This document shows positions 8,794-16,485 of a stretch of 64,000 bases of DNA, one piece after another; positions within the stretch are counted from its first letter, which is position 1, and every line of letters begins with the position of its first letter. Made by a program: the position numbers and the translations under genes. This stretch comes from Anaerolineales bacterium (GTDB taxonomy: Bacteria > Chloroflexota > Anaerolineae > Anaerolineales > Villigracilaceae), in contig JAIXKJ010000003.1 of NCBI GenBank assembly GCA_026928255.1, forward strand, positions 397,833-461,832. Reading direction: 5' to 3'. A model generated the notes under the pieces. It did no database searches. It was given only the letters and a program-made list of their open reading frames with translations, and was not told the origin of the DNA.

Positions 8794-9252
8794 TCAGTTT
8801 GAAACAAAATCGCCGACGCGCATATTGTTCAGCCAAAGCGTGTACCGTCCGCGAGAGTACGTTCCCAAAAGGATGGTCGCGTCAAATTGTTGAAAGACGT
8901 TGTCGCATTGGACGGCGGGATTAATCAAACTGTACGTTTGAACAAAAATGTTGAAATTCGCGTCGGGCGGGCTGACCTCCACGCGCAATTCGTTGCACAC
9001 GCTGGGCATGTAGCCCACGACGCTTAGCGCGACACGCGGCGGCGACTCGTCGTAAAGTTCCGCCAAGTCGGCGGAGGTGATTGTCGTCGCGGCGACCTCG
9101 CGGTTCACGTCTTCCAATTGCGGCGTGTGCGGGTTGTCTTCGGGCGAGATGCGATAAGGCGGCGCGGCGGTCGGCGAAGTTTGCGACGGCGCGGGCGCGA
9201 GCGAGCAAGCCCCAATCCAAAACGCGGCGAAAGTCAACGCAAGAAAGCGCAT
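8794..9252 (-). CDS. Hypothetical lipoprotein
   Basis: 152 residues. The N-terminus MRFLALTFAAFWIGACSLAP is a short signal peptide with lipobox IGAC, followed by a Pro/Ser/Thr-rich linker. The rest contains two further cysteines (VCNELRVEV, VQCDNVFQQFDATI) and ends in a beta-rich segment, YTLWLNNMRVGDF. I do not recognise a family. It starts 2 bases after the thioesterase stop (TAAAATG on the minus strand), so the two genes form an operon. Likely an extracellular, membrane-anchored protein. Confidence 0.75.
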   Translation of the reverse strand: MRFLALTFAAFWIGACSLAPAPSQTSPTAAPPYRISPEDNPHTPQLEDVNREVAATTITSADLAELYDESPPRVALSVVGYMPSVCNELRVEVSPPDANFNIFVQTYSLINPAVQCDNVFQQFDATILLGTYSRGRYTLWLNNMRVGDFVSN

Positions 9253-9253
9253 T

Positions 9254-9682
9254 TTATTCGAGAGAAGAGTCTTTGAAAAAATTTTGGGCGACGATGTACA
9301 ACCCGCTGCCTTCTACGGCGACGGTTGAATCGGGCAGGACGATTTTTCCCGCGCAGGTAATTTTTCTTCCGGTAATTTCGACGATGCGCGTTTCCACATG
9401 CAAAGGCTGATGCAAAGGCAGCGGCTTGCGATAACTGATTTGCAGGTTTGCCGCCAACACTTTGTAATTTGCCGCCCAAGCGACTAAGCCGAGCGCTTCG
9501 TCTAATATCGCCGCCGACGCGCCGCCGTGCGCGTGTCCGGGCGGCCCTTGATGCGTTTCGTTCAGCGTGAAGTCGGAGGTCAGCGTGCCGTCGTCGTCCA
9601 CGTACATGGTGATGCCAATACCGCGCGGATTTTCAGGTCCGCATACGAAACATGAGCCGTGATAAGGGAGTTGTCGTTTCAT
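9254..9682 (-). CDS. Hotdog-fold thioesterase (PaaI-like)
   Basis: 142 residues with the hotdog-fold signature GPPGHAHGGASAAILDEALG, where the HGG turn and the following acidic residue are typical of PaaI/acyl-CoA thioesterases. The N-terminus has a CFVCGPENPRGIG motif shared with several members of this subfamily. Predicted to hydrolyse an acyl-CoA thioester in the cytoplasm; the acyl chain is unknown. A TACAAT box lies 6 bases before the ATG, giving a possible leaderless transcript that also covers the downstream lipoprotein. Confidence 0.85.
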   Translation of the reverse strand: MKRQLPYHGSCFVCGPENPRGIGITMYVDDDGTLTSDFTLNETHQGPPGHAHGGASAAILDEALGLVAWAANYKVLAANLQISYRKPLPLHQPLHVETRIVEITGRKITCAGKIVLPDSTVAVEGSGLYIVAQNFFKDSSLE

Positions 9683-9812
9683 GCGCGTATTGTAATTCCA
9701 TTTGCGGCGCTTCGTCTTTTCGCGTTAAAATTGCAGACGATGTTGTGCAGGGCAGGTTTGCCTTGCCGAGTATAAGCAACTGCAAAAAGCAAATTATTTA
9801 CGGAGGTATAGG

Positions 9813-11339
9813 ATGAAAGCGTTGCTCGAAAAATTAAACATTCAACCCGTTAACGCGGGAGCCAGCACAGGCGCGGACGGTTGGATTATGGACGCAGGCG
9901 GCAAGGAACTGACTTCGTACAACCCGACGACGGGCGAAGCCATTGCCAAAGTCGTGCAAGCCTCGCCGCAGACGTATGAGAAAGTCGCGTCGTCGGCGCA
10001 AGAGGCGTTTCTTAAGTGGCGACAAGTCCCCGCGCCGAAACGCGGCGAAGTCGTCCGCGATTTGGGAAATGCCCTGCGCGAAGTCAAAGAACCGCTGGGC
10101 GATTTGGTCTCGTTGGAGATGGGAAAAATCCGCGCTGAAGGGCATGGCGAAGTGCAAGAGATGATTGACATCTGCGATTTTGCCGTCGGGCAGAGCCGCA
10201 TGTTGTACGGGCTAAGCATGCACAGCGAGCGTCCGTCGCACCGCATGTACGAGCAGTGGCATCCGTTGGGCGTGGTCGGTTTGGTTACGGCGTTTAATTT
10301 TCCGGTGGCCGTTTGGTCGTGGAACTCGGCGTTGGCGGCGGTCTGCGGCGACACGGTCATTTGGAAGCCGTCGTCCTATGTGCCGCTGACCGCCATCGCG
10401 CTAACGCACATTGCCAATCGCGTCATGGCGGATCACGGCTTAAGCGGAGTCTTCAATCTTATCGTCGGTTCGGGGCGCGACGTGGGCGAAATGCTTTTGA
10501 ACGACAAGCGCATTCCGTTGGTTTCGTTCACCGGCTCGACGAAGATTGGCGAACACGTTTCGGAAACGGTGGCGCGCCGCTTCGGTCGGACGATTTTGGA
10601 ACTCGGCGGAAACAACGCCATCATCGTCTCAAAGAAAGCCGATTTGGACATGGCGACTCGCGCCATCCTTTTCGGCGCGGTTGGCACGGCTGGCCAACGC
10701 TGCACGTCCACGCGGCGGATTATTATGGAGAAGCCGATTGCCAACGATTTGACGACGCGCCTAGCGAACGCTTACAAACAAGTCCGCATTGGCGACCCGC
10801 TCGACGAACAGACGCTGATGGGCCCGCTAGTGGACAATTCGGCGGTGGAAGAGATGATGGAAGCGGTCAACCAAGCGTTGGCGGAAGGCGGCGAAATCGT
10901 GGCGGGCGGAAAAATGCTTTCGGAAAAAGGTCCGAACTTCGTCGAGCCGACTATCATCAAAATGCCCGCGCAGACGGGGATCGTCAAGAAAGAAACCTTC
11001 GCGCCGATTCTTTATCTCTTGGAATACGACGACGTGGAGGAAGCCATCCGCATTCACAACGACGTGCCGCAGGGTTTGTCCAGCGCCATCTTCACCGATT
11101 CGGTGCGCGAGGCAGAGACCTTCCTTTCGGCGGGCGGCTCGGATTGCGGCATCGCCAACGTTAACATTGGCACGTCGGGCGCGGAGATTGGCGGCGCGTT
11201 CGGCGGCGAAAAAGAAACCGGCGGCGGGCGCGAATCAGGCTCGGACGCTTGGAAGGTTTACATGCGCCGTCAGACGAATACGATTAACTGGTCGAAGGAA
11301 TTGCCGCTGGCGCAAGGCATTAAGTTTGGGGAAGAATAG
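9813..11339 (+). CDS. Aldehyde dehydrogenase, ALDH7 (antiquitin / alpha-aminoadipic semialdehyde dehydrogenase) type
   Basis: 508 residues. Catalytic residues are present: N162 in AFNFPVAVW, K185 in WKPSSYVP, E263 in LELGGNNA and C297 in GTAGQRCTSTRR. The string ERPSHRMYEQWHPLGVVG is characteristic of the ALDH7 subgroup, whose members oxidise alpha-aminoadipic semialdehyde (lysine breakdown) or related aldehydes with NAD(P)+ (family knowledge). The start is fixed by GGAGG ten bases before the ATG. It stands alone and is followed by a strong terminator. No lysine aminotransferase or saccharopine gene lies nearby, so the exact substrate is open. Confidence 0.93.
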   Translation: MKALLEKLNIQPVNAGASTGADGWIMDAGGKELTSYNPTTGEAIAKVVQASPQTYEKVASSAQEAFLKWRQVPAPKRGEVVRDLGNALREVKEPLGDLVSLEMGKIRAEGHGEVQEMIDICDFAVGQSRMLYGLSMHSERPSHRMYEQWHPLGVVGLVTAFNFPVAVWSWNSALAAVCGDTVIWKPSSYVPLTAIALTHIANRVMADHGLSGVFNLIVGSGRDVGEMLLNDKRIPLVSFTGSTKIGEHVSETVARRFGRTILELGGNNAIIVSKKADLDMATRAILFGAVGTAGQRCTSTRRIIMEKPIANDLTTRLANAYKQVRIGDPLDEQTLMGPLVDNSAVEEMMEAVNQALAEGGEIVAGGKMLSEKGPNFVEPTIIKMPAQTGIVKKETFAPILYLLEYDDVEEAIRIHNDVPQGLSSAIFTDSVREAETFLSAGGSDCGIANVNIGTSGAEIGGAFGGEKETGGGRESGSDAWKVYMRRQTNTINWSKELPLAQGIKFGEE

Positions 11340-11351
11340 GCGGAAGATTTT

Positions 11352-11378
11352 ACAGGGACGCGCTTAGCGCGTCCCTGT
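11352..11378 (+). terminator. Terminator of the aldehyde dehydrogenase gene
   Basis: Perfect 12-base stem (ACAGGGACGCGC / GCGCGTCCCTGT) with a 3-base loop, ending in a short T-rich tract, 12 bases after the stop. The stem closely resembles the rpsO hairpin at 18864-18889. Confidence 0.7.
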
Positions 11379-11386
11379 TTGTTGAT

Positions 11387-11893
11387 ATGACGGATACATC
11401 GGCTAACGCCCTTTGCAAAGCCTGCGGGCTGTGCTGTTCGGGACATCTCTTCGCGTGGACTTTGTTGAAGGCGAAGGAACTCGACGGCATGGAGCGACTC
11501 GGCGCGAAGGTGATTCGCAACGACCCGCGTCAACGCGGATTTCTGCAGCCTTGTCCGCTGTGGAACGGCGTTTGTACCATTTACGCCGCGCCTGAATATC
11601 CGAGCAGTTGCGGACGATATAAATGTAATATTTTGCGCCGCTTTTTAGACGAAGACCTTTCTTTCGACGACGCGCTGAAAATGATTCAAGAAACGCTGAA
11701 TTTAATCCGCGAAATTGAGCCGCTTTTGCCGAACTCGAAAATTGCCAGTTTCCGCGAGCGGCTGATTACGCACAAGGAAGTGTTGGAGTCGAAGAAAGAA
11801 AATTTAGACGGGGAATTTATGCGAAAGACGGCGGAGTTGTTAGTCCGCTATGAAGATTGGTTTGGTGTGGATGATTTTGTGGATTATGACTGA
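11387..11893 (+). CDS. YkgJ-family cysteine-cluster protein
   Basis: 168 residues. The N-terminal half carries the cysteine pattern CKACGLCCSG ... PCPLWNGVCTIYAAPEYPSSCGRYKCN, typical of the YkgJ/FliB-like CxxCxxCC family, thought to bind a metal ion or iron-sulfur cluster (family knowledge). The C-terminal 80 residues are helical and charged. The function of the family is not established. It starts 9 bases after the terminator hairpin of the previous gene, with no obvious ribosome-binding site. Confidence 0.85.
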   Translation: MTDTSANALCKACGLCCSGHLFAWTLLKAKELDGMERLGAKVIRNDPRQRGFLQPCPLWNGVCTIYAAPEYPSSCGRYKCNILRRFLDEDLSFDDALKMIQETLNLIREIEPLLPNSKIASFRERLITHKEVLESKKENLDGEFMRKTAELLVRYEDWFGVDDFVDYD

Positions 11894-11932
11894 TCGAAGA
11901 CGAACGGGGATGAACGAAAGATGAGAAAGAGT

Positions 11933-14215
11933 CTAAAATATTTTCGCGTCAAGGTCTGCGGAGGCGAAGTATTTGCGATACGCCGCCGTTTCGTTTAACA
12001 CGCCGCGCAAGGCGGTAAATAATTCCGCTTGCAGATAAACATTTTTCTCTTGCGTTTCTTTGGAAAGCGTAATCTCTTGCTCTTCGACGTTTACGGAAAT
12101 TTGACCGCCCGCCGCCAGCCATTGCAAGCCGAGTTGAATCGCTTCTTCGCGCGTCGCCATGACGGCGGCGAGTTCGTCCGTTGTGGTTTTGCCGTCTTTT
12201 TTGTTGAGCGCGAATTTGCACAAGCCCGCCAACTTGGCGAGGAATTCGTCCGCTTTTTCTTCCGCAGGCGGGACGGCGAAAACGGAAATAATTTTCGGCT
12301 GGACGACGCTCAGCGCTTTTCGCAATTCCGCTGGCGAGGGCGGCGTAGTGTAGATGGCGAATTCGTCGGCTTGCGTTAATTCGTAACGCGGCTTGCCTTT
12401 GGTTTTGTCCGCGCCTTCAGCCCAAACGAGAACAGCGGACGAAGGACGAAAGGCGGAGGTTGCAGGTTGCAGGCGCAGGTCGCGGGTTTCTATTTTCGGT
12501 TTGGTTACGACAATCGGCGCTTCTTCGACGACGCGAAAGTCTTTGAATTGCAGCGAGACTTGACGCTCGCCGCGAAAAGTTGTGGCGCGGAGCGAATAGG
12601 CGAGGTCAAATTTTGCGTCTTGAGGCGGCAGGTCTTCGTCGGCGCTGTTCCACCAGAGGAAACTTTCCGTCGCGCCGTTTTCGTCTTCGACCAGCAAGCG
12701 CCGATGTTCTTTCGTTTTGCCAATCGTCTGCGCGGACTTGAGAATCAAGTTGCGCGTGGCGAAGGTCAACGGCGGGTTGCCCGCGCCGAACGGGGCGAGC
12801 GCTTCCAAACTGTCAGCGAGGGAAAGGTTCAATTCGGAGAGACCCAGCCAAAAGTCGAGTTGCAGCGCCGCTTCTTCCAACGAAATTTCCCCAAGTTGCG
12901 TTTCAATCGCTTTGCCTAACCCTTTGCGAAAGGCGGGAAGGTTGTCCTTTGCCAGCGACATGCCCGCCGCCATCGGATGACCGCCGAAGCCGAGCAGCAG
13001 ATTTTTTTGCGCGGCAATCGCCGCGGTGATGTGCAAGCCTTCGACCGAACGCGCCGAGCCGCGCAAAACGCCGTCGTCGGATTCGTTGAGCAGGATGGCG
13101 GGCTTGCCGTAGCGCTCGACGAGTTTGTTGGCGACGATGCCGACCACGCCGCCCGCCCAGTTGGGATGCGCCAAAACGAGGACGGGTTCGTCTAAAAGTT
13201 TTTTGTTTTCTTGCAATTGCGCTTCGGCGGATTGATAAACCTGCGATGTGAGCAGGCGGCGTTGCGTGTTCAAGCCTTCGATTTGAGTCGCCAACACGCG
13301 GGCGCGCGCGGCGTTGTTTGTAATCAACAACTCGACGGCGGGGTTGGCGTCGCCCAATCTGCCAAGCGCGTTGAGGCGCGGGGCAAAGGTGAAGCCGATG
13401 GTCTCTTCGGTGGCGGTCTCTAAATTGGTTTGCGAAAGTTCGGCGATGGCTTTCAAGCCGATGCGATTTGTTTTTTGCAATTGCTCGATGCCGCGTTTGG
13501 CGAGCGCGCGCGTTTCGCCTTTAAGCAGCGCCACGTCGGCGATGAGACCGAGAGCGACGAGGTCGAGCAAATCCTCTAATTCTGAATTTTGAATTCTGAA
13601 TTCTGAATTGAAAAGCGCTTCCGCCAGTTTATACGCCACGCCCACGCCCGCGAGATGTTTGAGCGGATGATCGTCGGGCAGAAGTTTTGGGTTGAGAATC
13701 GCTTTGGCGTTAGGCAGCGTTTCGCCCAAATCGTGGTGGTCGGTGATGACCACGTCCACGCCGCGCGAGTTGGCGTAATCAACCGCTTGGTGTGCGGTGA
13801 TACCTGTGTCGCAGGTCAGCAGCAATTTTGCGCCGTTGTCAATGATCGGCTTGAGCGTCTCAACGTGCACGCCGTGACTTTCCTTGCCGCGAATGGGAAC
13901 GTAATAAACCACGTCCGCGCCGAGCGCCTGCAAGGTTTGGACGAGCAGCGCAGTGGAGGTTTGCCCGTCCACGTCGAAGTCGCCCCAAACGCAAATGCGC
14001 TCTTTGTTGCGGATGGCGCGTTCAACGTAATGAACGGCTTTTTCCACGTCGGGAAATTGCGCGGGCGGATTGGCTTCGGGATGAAGAAACGCCCGCGCTT
14101 CGTCGGGACGGCTGATTCCGCGCCGAAGGAGAGTCTGCGCGACGAGGGGCGGCAGGTCGAGGTCTGCGAAAGAAGCGGGGATTTCTACGGGATGCGGGTC
14201 AAGCCAGCGGGGCAT
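11933..14215 (-). CDS. recJ: Single-stranded-DNA-specific exonuclease RecJ
   Basis: 760 residues. The DHH phosphoesterase core is present: VWGDFDVDGQTSTALL, DTGITAH, DVVITDHHDLGE and NPKLLPDDHPLKHLAGVGVAYK, followed by the DHHA1 domain with GFGGHPMAAGMSL and an OB-fold region. RecJ digests single-stranded DNA 5' to 3' in recombination and mismatch repair (family knowledge). The C-terminal 200 residues are a poorly conserved extension. An array of 7-base repeats (13581-13608) lies inside the gene and encodes the odd segment NSEFRIQNSE between the DHH and DHHA1 parts. The start is at MPRWLDPHPVEIP; no Shine-Dalgarno is visible. Confidence 0.95.
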   Translation of the reverse strand: MPRWLDPHPVEIPASFADLDLPPLVAQTLLRRGISRPDEARAFLHPEANPPAQFPDVEKAVHYVERAIRNKERICVWGDFDVDGQTSTALLVQTLQALGADVVYYVPIRGKESHGVHVETLKPIIDNGAKLLLTCDTGITAHQAVDYANSRGVDVVITDHHDLGETLPNAKAILNPKLLPDDHPLKHLAGVGVAYKLAEALFNSEFRIQNSELEDLLDLVALGLIADVALLKGETRALAKRGIEQLQKTNRIGLKAIAELSQTNLETATEETIGFTFAPRLNALGRLGDANPAVELLITNNAARARVLATQIEGLNTQRRLLTSQVYQSAEAQLQENKKLLDEPVLVLAHPNWAGGVVGIVANKLVERYGKPAILLNESDDGVLRGSARSVEGLHITAAIAAQKNLLLGFGGHPMAAGMSLAKDNLPAFRKGLGKAIETQLGEISLEEAALQLDFWLGLSELNLSLADSLEALAPFGAGNPPLTFATRNLILKSAQTIGKTKEHRRLLVEDENGATESFLWWNSADEDLPPQDAKFDLAYSLRATTFRGERQVSLQFKDFRVVEEAPIVVTKPKIETRDLRLQPATSAFRPSSAVLVWAEGADKTKGKPRYELTQADEFAIYTTPPSPAELRKALSVVQPKIISVFAVPPAEEKADEFLAKLAGLCKFALNKKDGKTTTDELAAVMATREEAIQLGLQWLAAGGQISVNVEEQEITLSKETQEKNVYLQAELFTALRGVLNETAAYRKYFASADLDAKIF
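13581..13608 (-). repeat. Heptamer tandem repeat inside recJ
   Basis: Four perfect-period 7-base units on the plus strand (TCTGAAT, TTTGAAT, TCTGAAT, TCTGAAT). They keep the recJ frame open and encode a polar surface-like insertion. Confidence 0.8.
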
Positions 14216-14223
14216 GGGGGGAG

Positions 14224-14300
14224 GGTTTCAGGTGTCAGGTTTCAGGTGTCAGGTTTCAGGTTTCAGGTTGAAGGTTGAAGGTTGAAGGTTGAAGGTTGGG
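14224..14300. repeat. Degenerate heptamer array upstream of recJ
   Basis: Eleven consecutive 7-base units: four GGTTTCA, two GGTGTCA, four GGTTGAA and a final GGTTGGG, without a single period break. It begins 9 bases upstream of the recJ start codon. The GGTTGAA unit is the complement of the CCTTCAA family at 16348-16445. Confidence 0.9.
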
Positions 14301-14302
14301 CA

Positions 14303-14350
14303 GTCCGTTTTTGTCCGTGAGTCCGTGAAAGAGTCCGTTGACCAGTCCGT
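14303..14350. repeat. Cluster of GTCCGT words
   Basis: Five copies of GTCCGT at 14303, 14313, 14321, 14333 and 14345, most preceded by A or CA. Spacing is 8-12 bases, so this is less regular than the neighbouring heptamer array. Confidence 0.6.
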
Positions 14351-14356
14351 TGATGA

Positions 14357-14761
14357 CTATTCGCCGACGACGATCTGATATTCCTTCGTAATCGTCTGTC
14401 CGCTGACATTTGTGCCGAAACACCAAGCGGAGATTGAAATATCGAACGCGCCCGCTTCTTCTGGAACGCCGCTGATAATCGCCATATCTTCGTTGCTTAT
14501 GAAGTCGAATTCCAACCCTGCGGGAAGCGCGCCGGATGCGATAGACATATCGCCGACGGGCGTTTCGTTTTGCGAGATGCGAATCTCCACGCTGTACGGT
14601 TCGCCTTTTTGCGCTTCGGGCAAATCTTTTGGATTAATGTCCAAAGGTCCATAAGTTGGGAATGTGTAATCTTCGGGACGAGCGCCAGTAATCGTAACGC
14701 AAGCGAACGACGAGATTAACGTCAGCAAGATTAACGACAGAAGAAATTTTTTATTTGACAT
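14357..14761 (-). CDS. Hypothetical lipoprotein with putative Ig-like (He_PIG-type) domain
   Basis: 134 residues. The N-terminus MSNKKFLLSLILLTLISSFAC gives a lipobox SFAC. The remainder resembles a single bacterial Ig-like fold of the He_PIG type: KGEPYSVEIRISQNE, then SGALPAGLEFDF, then AIISGVPEEAGAFDISISAWC and a closing strand YQIVVGE. Such domains serve as adhesive or spacer modules on secreted proteins (family knowledge). A TAAAAT box 5 bases before the ATG suggests a leaderless mRNA. Function unknown. Confidence 0.72.
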   Translation of the reverse strand: MSNKKFLLSLILLTLISSFACVTITGARPEDYTFPTYGPLDINPKDLPEAQKGEPYSVEIRISQNETPVGDMSIASGALPAGLEFDFISNEDMAIISGVPEEAGAFDISISAWCFGTNVSGQTITKEYQIVVGE

Positions 14762-14766
14762 AACTG

Positions 14767-14772
14767 ATTTTA
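14767..14772 (-). promoter_or_regulatory. -10-like box of the Ig-domain lipoprotein, leaderless arrangement
   Basis: TAAAAT on the minus strand, 5 bases before the ATG at 14761; no Shine-Dalgarno is present. Confidence 0.45.
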
Positions 14773-14792
14773 CCAGCGCTCGTTTGTTTATT

Positions 14793-14825
14793 AGAACTCG
14801 GAAGTCTGCCAGACCTCCGAGTTCT
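14793..14825. repeat. Hairpin repeat downstream of tryptophanase
   Basis: Outer 10-base arms AGAACTCGGA / TCCGAGTTCT and inner arms GTCTG / CAGAC around a 1-base loop. It is related in sequence to the hairpin at 16228-16260 on the other side of tnaA (shared CGGAAGTCT core). It may also terminate tnaA, but there is no T-run after it. Confidence 0.7.
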
Positions 14826-14833
14826 TTGGCGAA

Positions 14834-16210
14834 TTACAGCGGCTCAAACCGCGCGGTGAAGTGGCGCAGCAGTTCAGGCGCGTAGGCGAACTTGTAGCCC
14901 TTCACCCCAGCGGCGCGGACTTGAACGGCGGCAAAGGTCTTGACGATGTAGTCAAGGTGGCTTTGCGTGTACACGCGGCGCGGAATGGCGAGCCGCAAGA
15001 GTTCGAGCGCGGGGTAACGCATTTCGCCCGTTTCGGGGTCGGGGTGCGCGAACATGACCGAGCCGATTTCCACGCCGCGCACGCCGCCCTCGCGGTACAA
15101 CTCCACGCACAGGGCTTGCGCGGGGAATTCCTGCGGCGGGATGTGCGGCAACATCGCGCCCGCGTTGACGTACACGCCGTGTCCGCCTGCGGGTTGAATG
15201 GTCTGCACGCCGATTTCGTTCAGTTTGGCGGTCAGGTAGGCGGTCTGCCCGAGTCGGTAGGCGAGGTACTCCTCGTCCAAGCCTTCGTACAAGCCAACCG
15301 ATATGGCTTCCAAATCGCGCCCCGCCAGCCCGCCGTAAGTCGGGAAGCCCTCGCGCAGAATCAACTCGTTCTTCAAATTTTGGAAGAGCGCGTCGTCGTT
15401 GAGGCACAACAGCCCGCCGATGTTGACGATGGCGTCCTTCTTGGCGGACATGGTCATGCCGTCGGCGAGGCTGAACATTTCGCGCGCGATCTCTTTGACG
15501 CTTTTGTCGGCGTAGCCCGCTTCGCGCTGTTTGATGAAGAAGGCGTTTTCGGCATAACGCGCCGCGTCAATGAAGAAGGGCACGCCCGCTTCGCGGTAGG
15601 CGGCGGAGACCGCTTTCAGGTTCTCCATCGAAACGGGCTGACCGCCGCCCGCGTTGTTGGTTACGGTCATCATGCCGAAGGGAATCTGCCCGCGGCGTTC
15701 GGCGAGGAAGGCTTTCAGTTTGGCGACGTCCATGTTGCCCTTGAAGGGGTGCGGGTTGGACGGGTCGCTGGCTTCGTCAATGACCAGGTTGGTCGGGCGC
15801 CCGCCGCGCGCGCGGATGTTGGCGTCGGTGGTGTCGAAGTGCATGTTGCTGGGGACGTATTGCCCAGGCTTGACCAAACAGGCGGCGAGGATGTTTTCGG
15901 CGGCGCGTCCCTGATGCGTGGGCATGAAATGCTTGAAGCCGAAGATGTCTTCAACGGCGGCTTTGAGGCGCAGGAAGGAGCGCGCGCCCGCGTAGGATTC
16001 GTCGCCGCGCATGATGGCAGCCCACTGCTCGGCGCTCATCGCGCCCGTGCCGCTGTCGGTCAGCAGGTCGATGAACACGTCCTCGGCGTTCATCAGGAAG
16101 AGGTTGTAGCCGGCTTCTTTGAGCGCGGCTTCCCTCGCCTCGCGCGGAATCAGGCGGATGCGCTCGACGGATTTAATGCGAAACATTTCAGGTAAGTATT
16201 GAACGGTCAT
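14834..16210 (-). CDS. tnaA: Tryptophanase (beta-eliminating lyase)
   Basis: 458 residues, full length. Family motifs are [21 protein letters not shown], the substrate-loop [26 protein letters not shown], the PLP-lysine site MSAKKDA (K257/K258) and the C-terminal LRHFTARF. Tyrosine phenol-lyase is the close alternative, but the segment [11 protein letters not shown] has Val where TPL has its phenol-specific Arg, and the C-terminus matches tryptophanase better, so indole, pyruvate and ammonia are the expected products (inference). The gene is bracketed by related hairpin repeats (14793, 16228), with a heptamer array beyond the upstream one. No TnaC-like leader peptide or tryptophan permease is visible nearby. 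Confidence 0.88.
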   Translation of the reverse strand: MTVQYLPEMFRIKSVERIRLIPREAREAALKEAGYNLFLMNAEDVFIDLLTDSGTGAMSAEQWAAIMRGDESYAGARSFLRLKAAVEDIFGFKHFMPTHQGRAAENILAACLVKPGQYVPSNMHFDTTDANIRARGGRPTNLVIDEASDPSNPHPFKGNMDVAKLKAFLAERRGQIPFGMMTVTNNAGGGQPVSMENLKAVSAAYREAGVPFFIDAARYAENAFFIKQREAGYADKSVKEIAREMFSLADGMTMSAKKDAIVNIGGLLCLNDDALFQNLKNELILREGFPTYGGLAGRDLEAISVGLYEGLDEEYLAYRLGQTAYLTAKLNEIGVQTIQPAGGHGVYVNAGAMLPHIPPQEFPAQALCVELYREGGVRGVEIGSVMFAHPDPETGEMRYPALELLRLAIPRRVYTQSHLDYIVKTFAAVQVRAAGVKGYKFAYAPELLRHFTARFEPL

Positions 16211-16227
16211 TGTTTGCTCCTAGTATG

Positions 16228-16260
16228 AGACTTCGGAAGTCTCACAGACTTCCGAAGTCT
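16228..16260. repeat. Hairpin repeat upstream of tryptophanase
   Basis: Perfect 15-base inverted arms AGACTTCGGAAGTCT / AGACTTCCGAAGTCT with a 3-base loop. Each arm is itself nearly palindromic around the central G or C. Located 17 bases upstream of the tnaA start, so it would be in the leader or promoter. Confidence 0.8.
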
Positions 16261-16347
16261 TTGGGATTAATCTTGGGTAGCGAGCCTGGCGTATGCCCCT
16301 GTGCTTTGCCATTCGGTCTCCAATGACTCTACAATTGTACTCGGAAA

Positions 16348-16445
16348 CCTTCAACCTTCAACCCGCAACCTGACACCTTCAACCCACAACCTTCAACCTT
16401 CAACTCGCAACCTTCACCCTTCAACCTCCAACCCGCACCCCGCAA
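16348..16445. repeat. Degenerate heptamer array between tnaA and pnp
   Basis: Fourteen consecutive 7-base units, mostly CCTTCAA with variants CCCGCAA, CCTGACA, CCCACAA, CTCGCAA, CCTTCAC, CCTCCAA and CCCGCAC; the period never slips. It ends exactly at the T-tract of the pnp terminator. Confidence 0.92.
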
Positions 16446-16478
16446 CAAAAAAAAGACCCCCGATTTCTCAGGAGTCTC
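16446..16478 (-). terminator. Terminator of pnp
   Basis: On the minus strand an imperfect stem (AGAC-CC / GG-GTCT with one mismatch) is followed by an eight-base T-run, 8 bases after the pnp stop. Confidence 0.65.
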
Positions 16479-16485
16479 TTCCAAT

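Noticed and set aside
14861..16195. 444-codon open frame on the plus strand, antisense to tryptophanase
   Set aside because: It is a composition shadow of a strongly conserved enzyme on the other strand, has no recognisable motif and no ribosome-binding site.
16348..16445. Possible CRISPR array
   Set aside because: The units are 7 bases long with no spacers and no Cas genes nearby; this is a short tandem repeat array.
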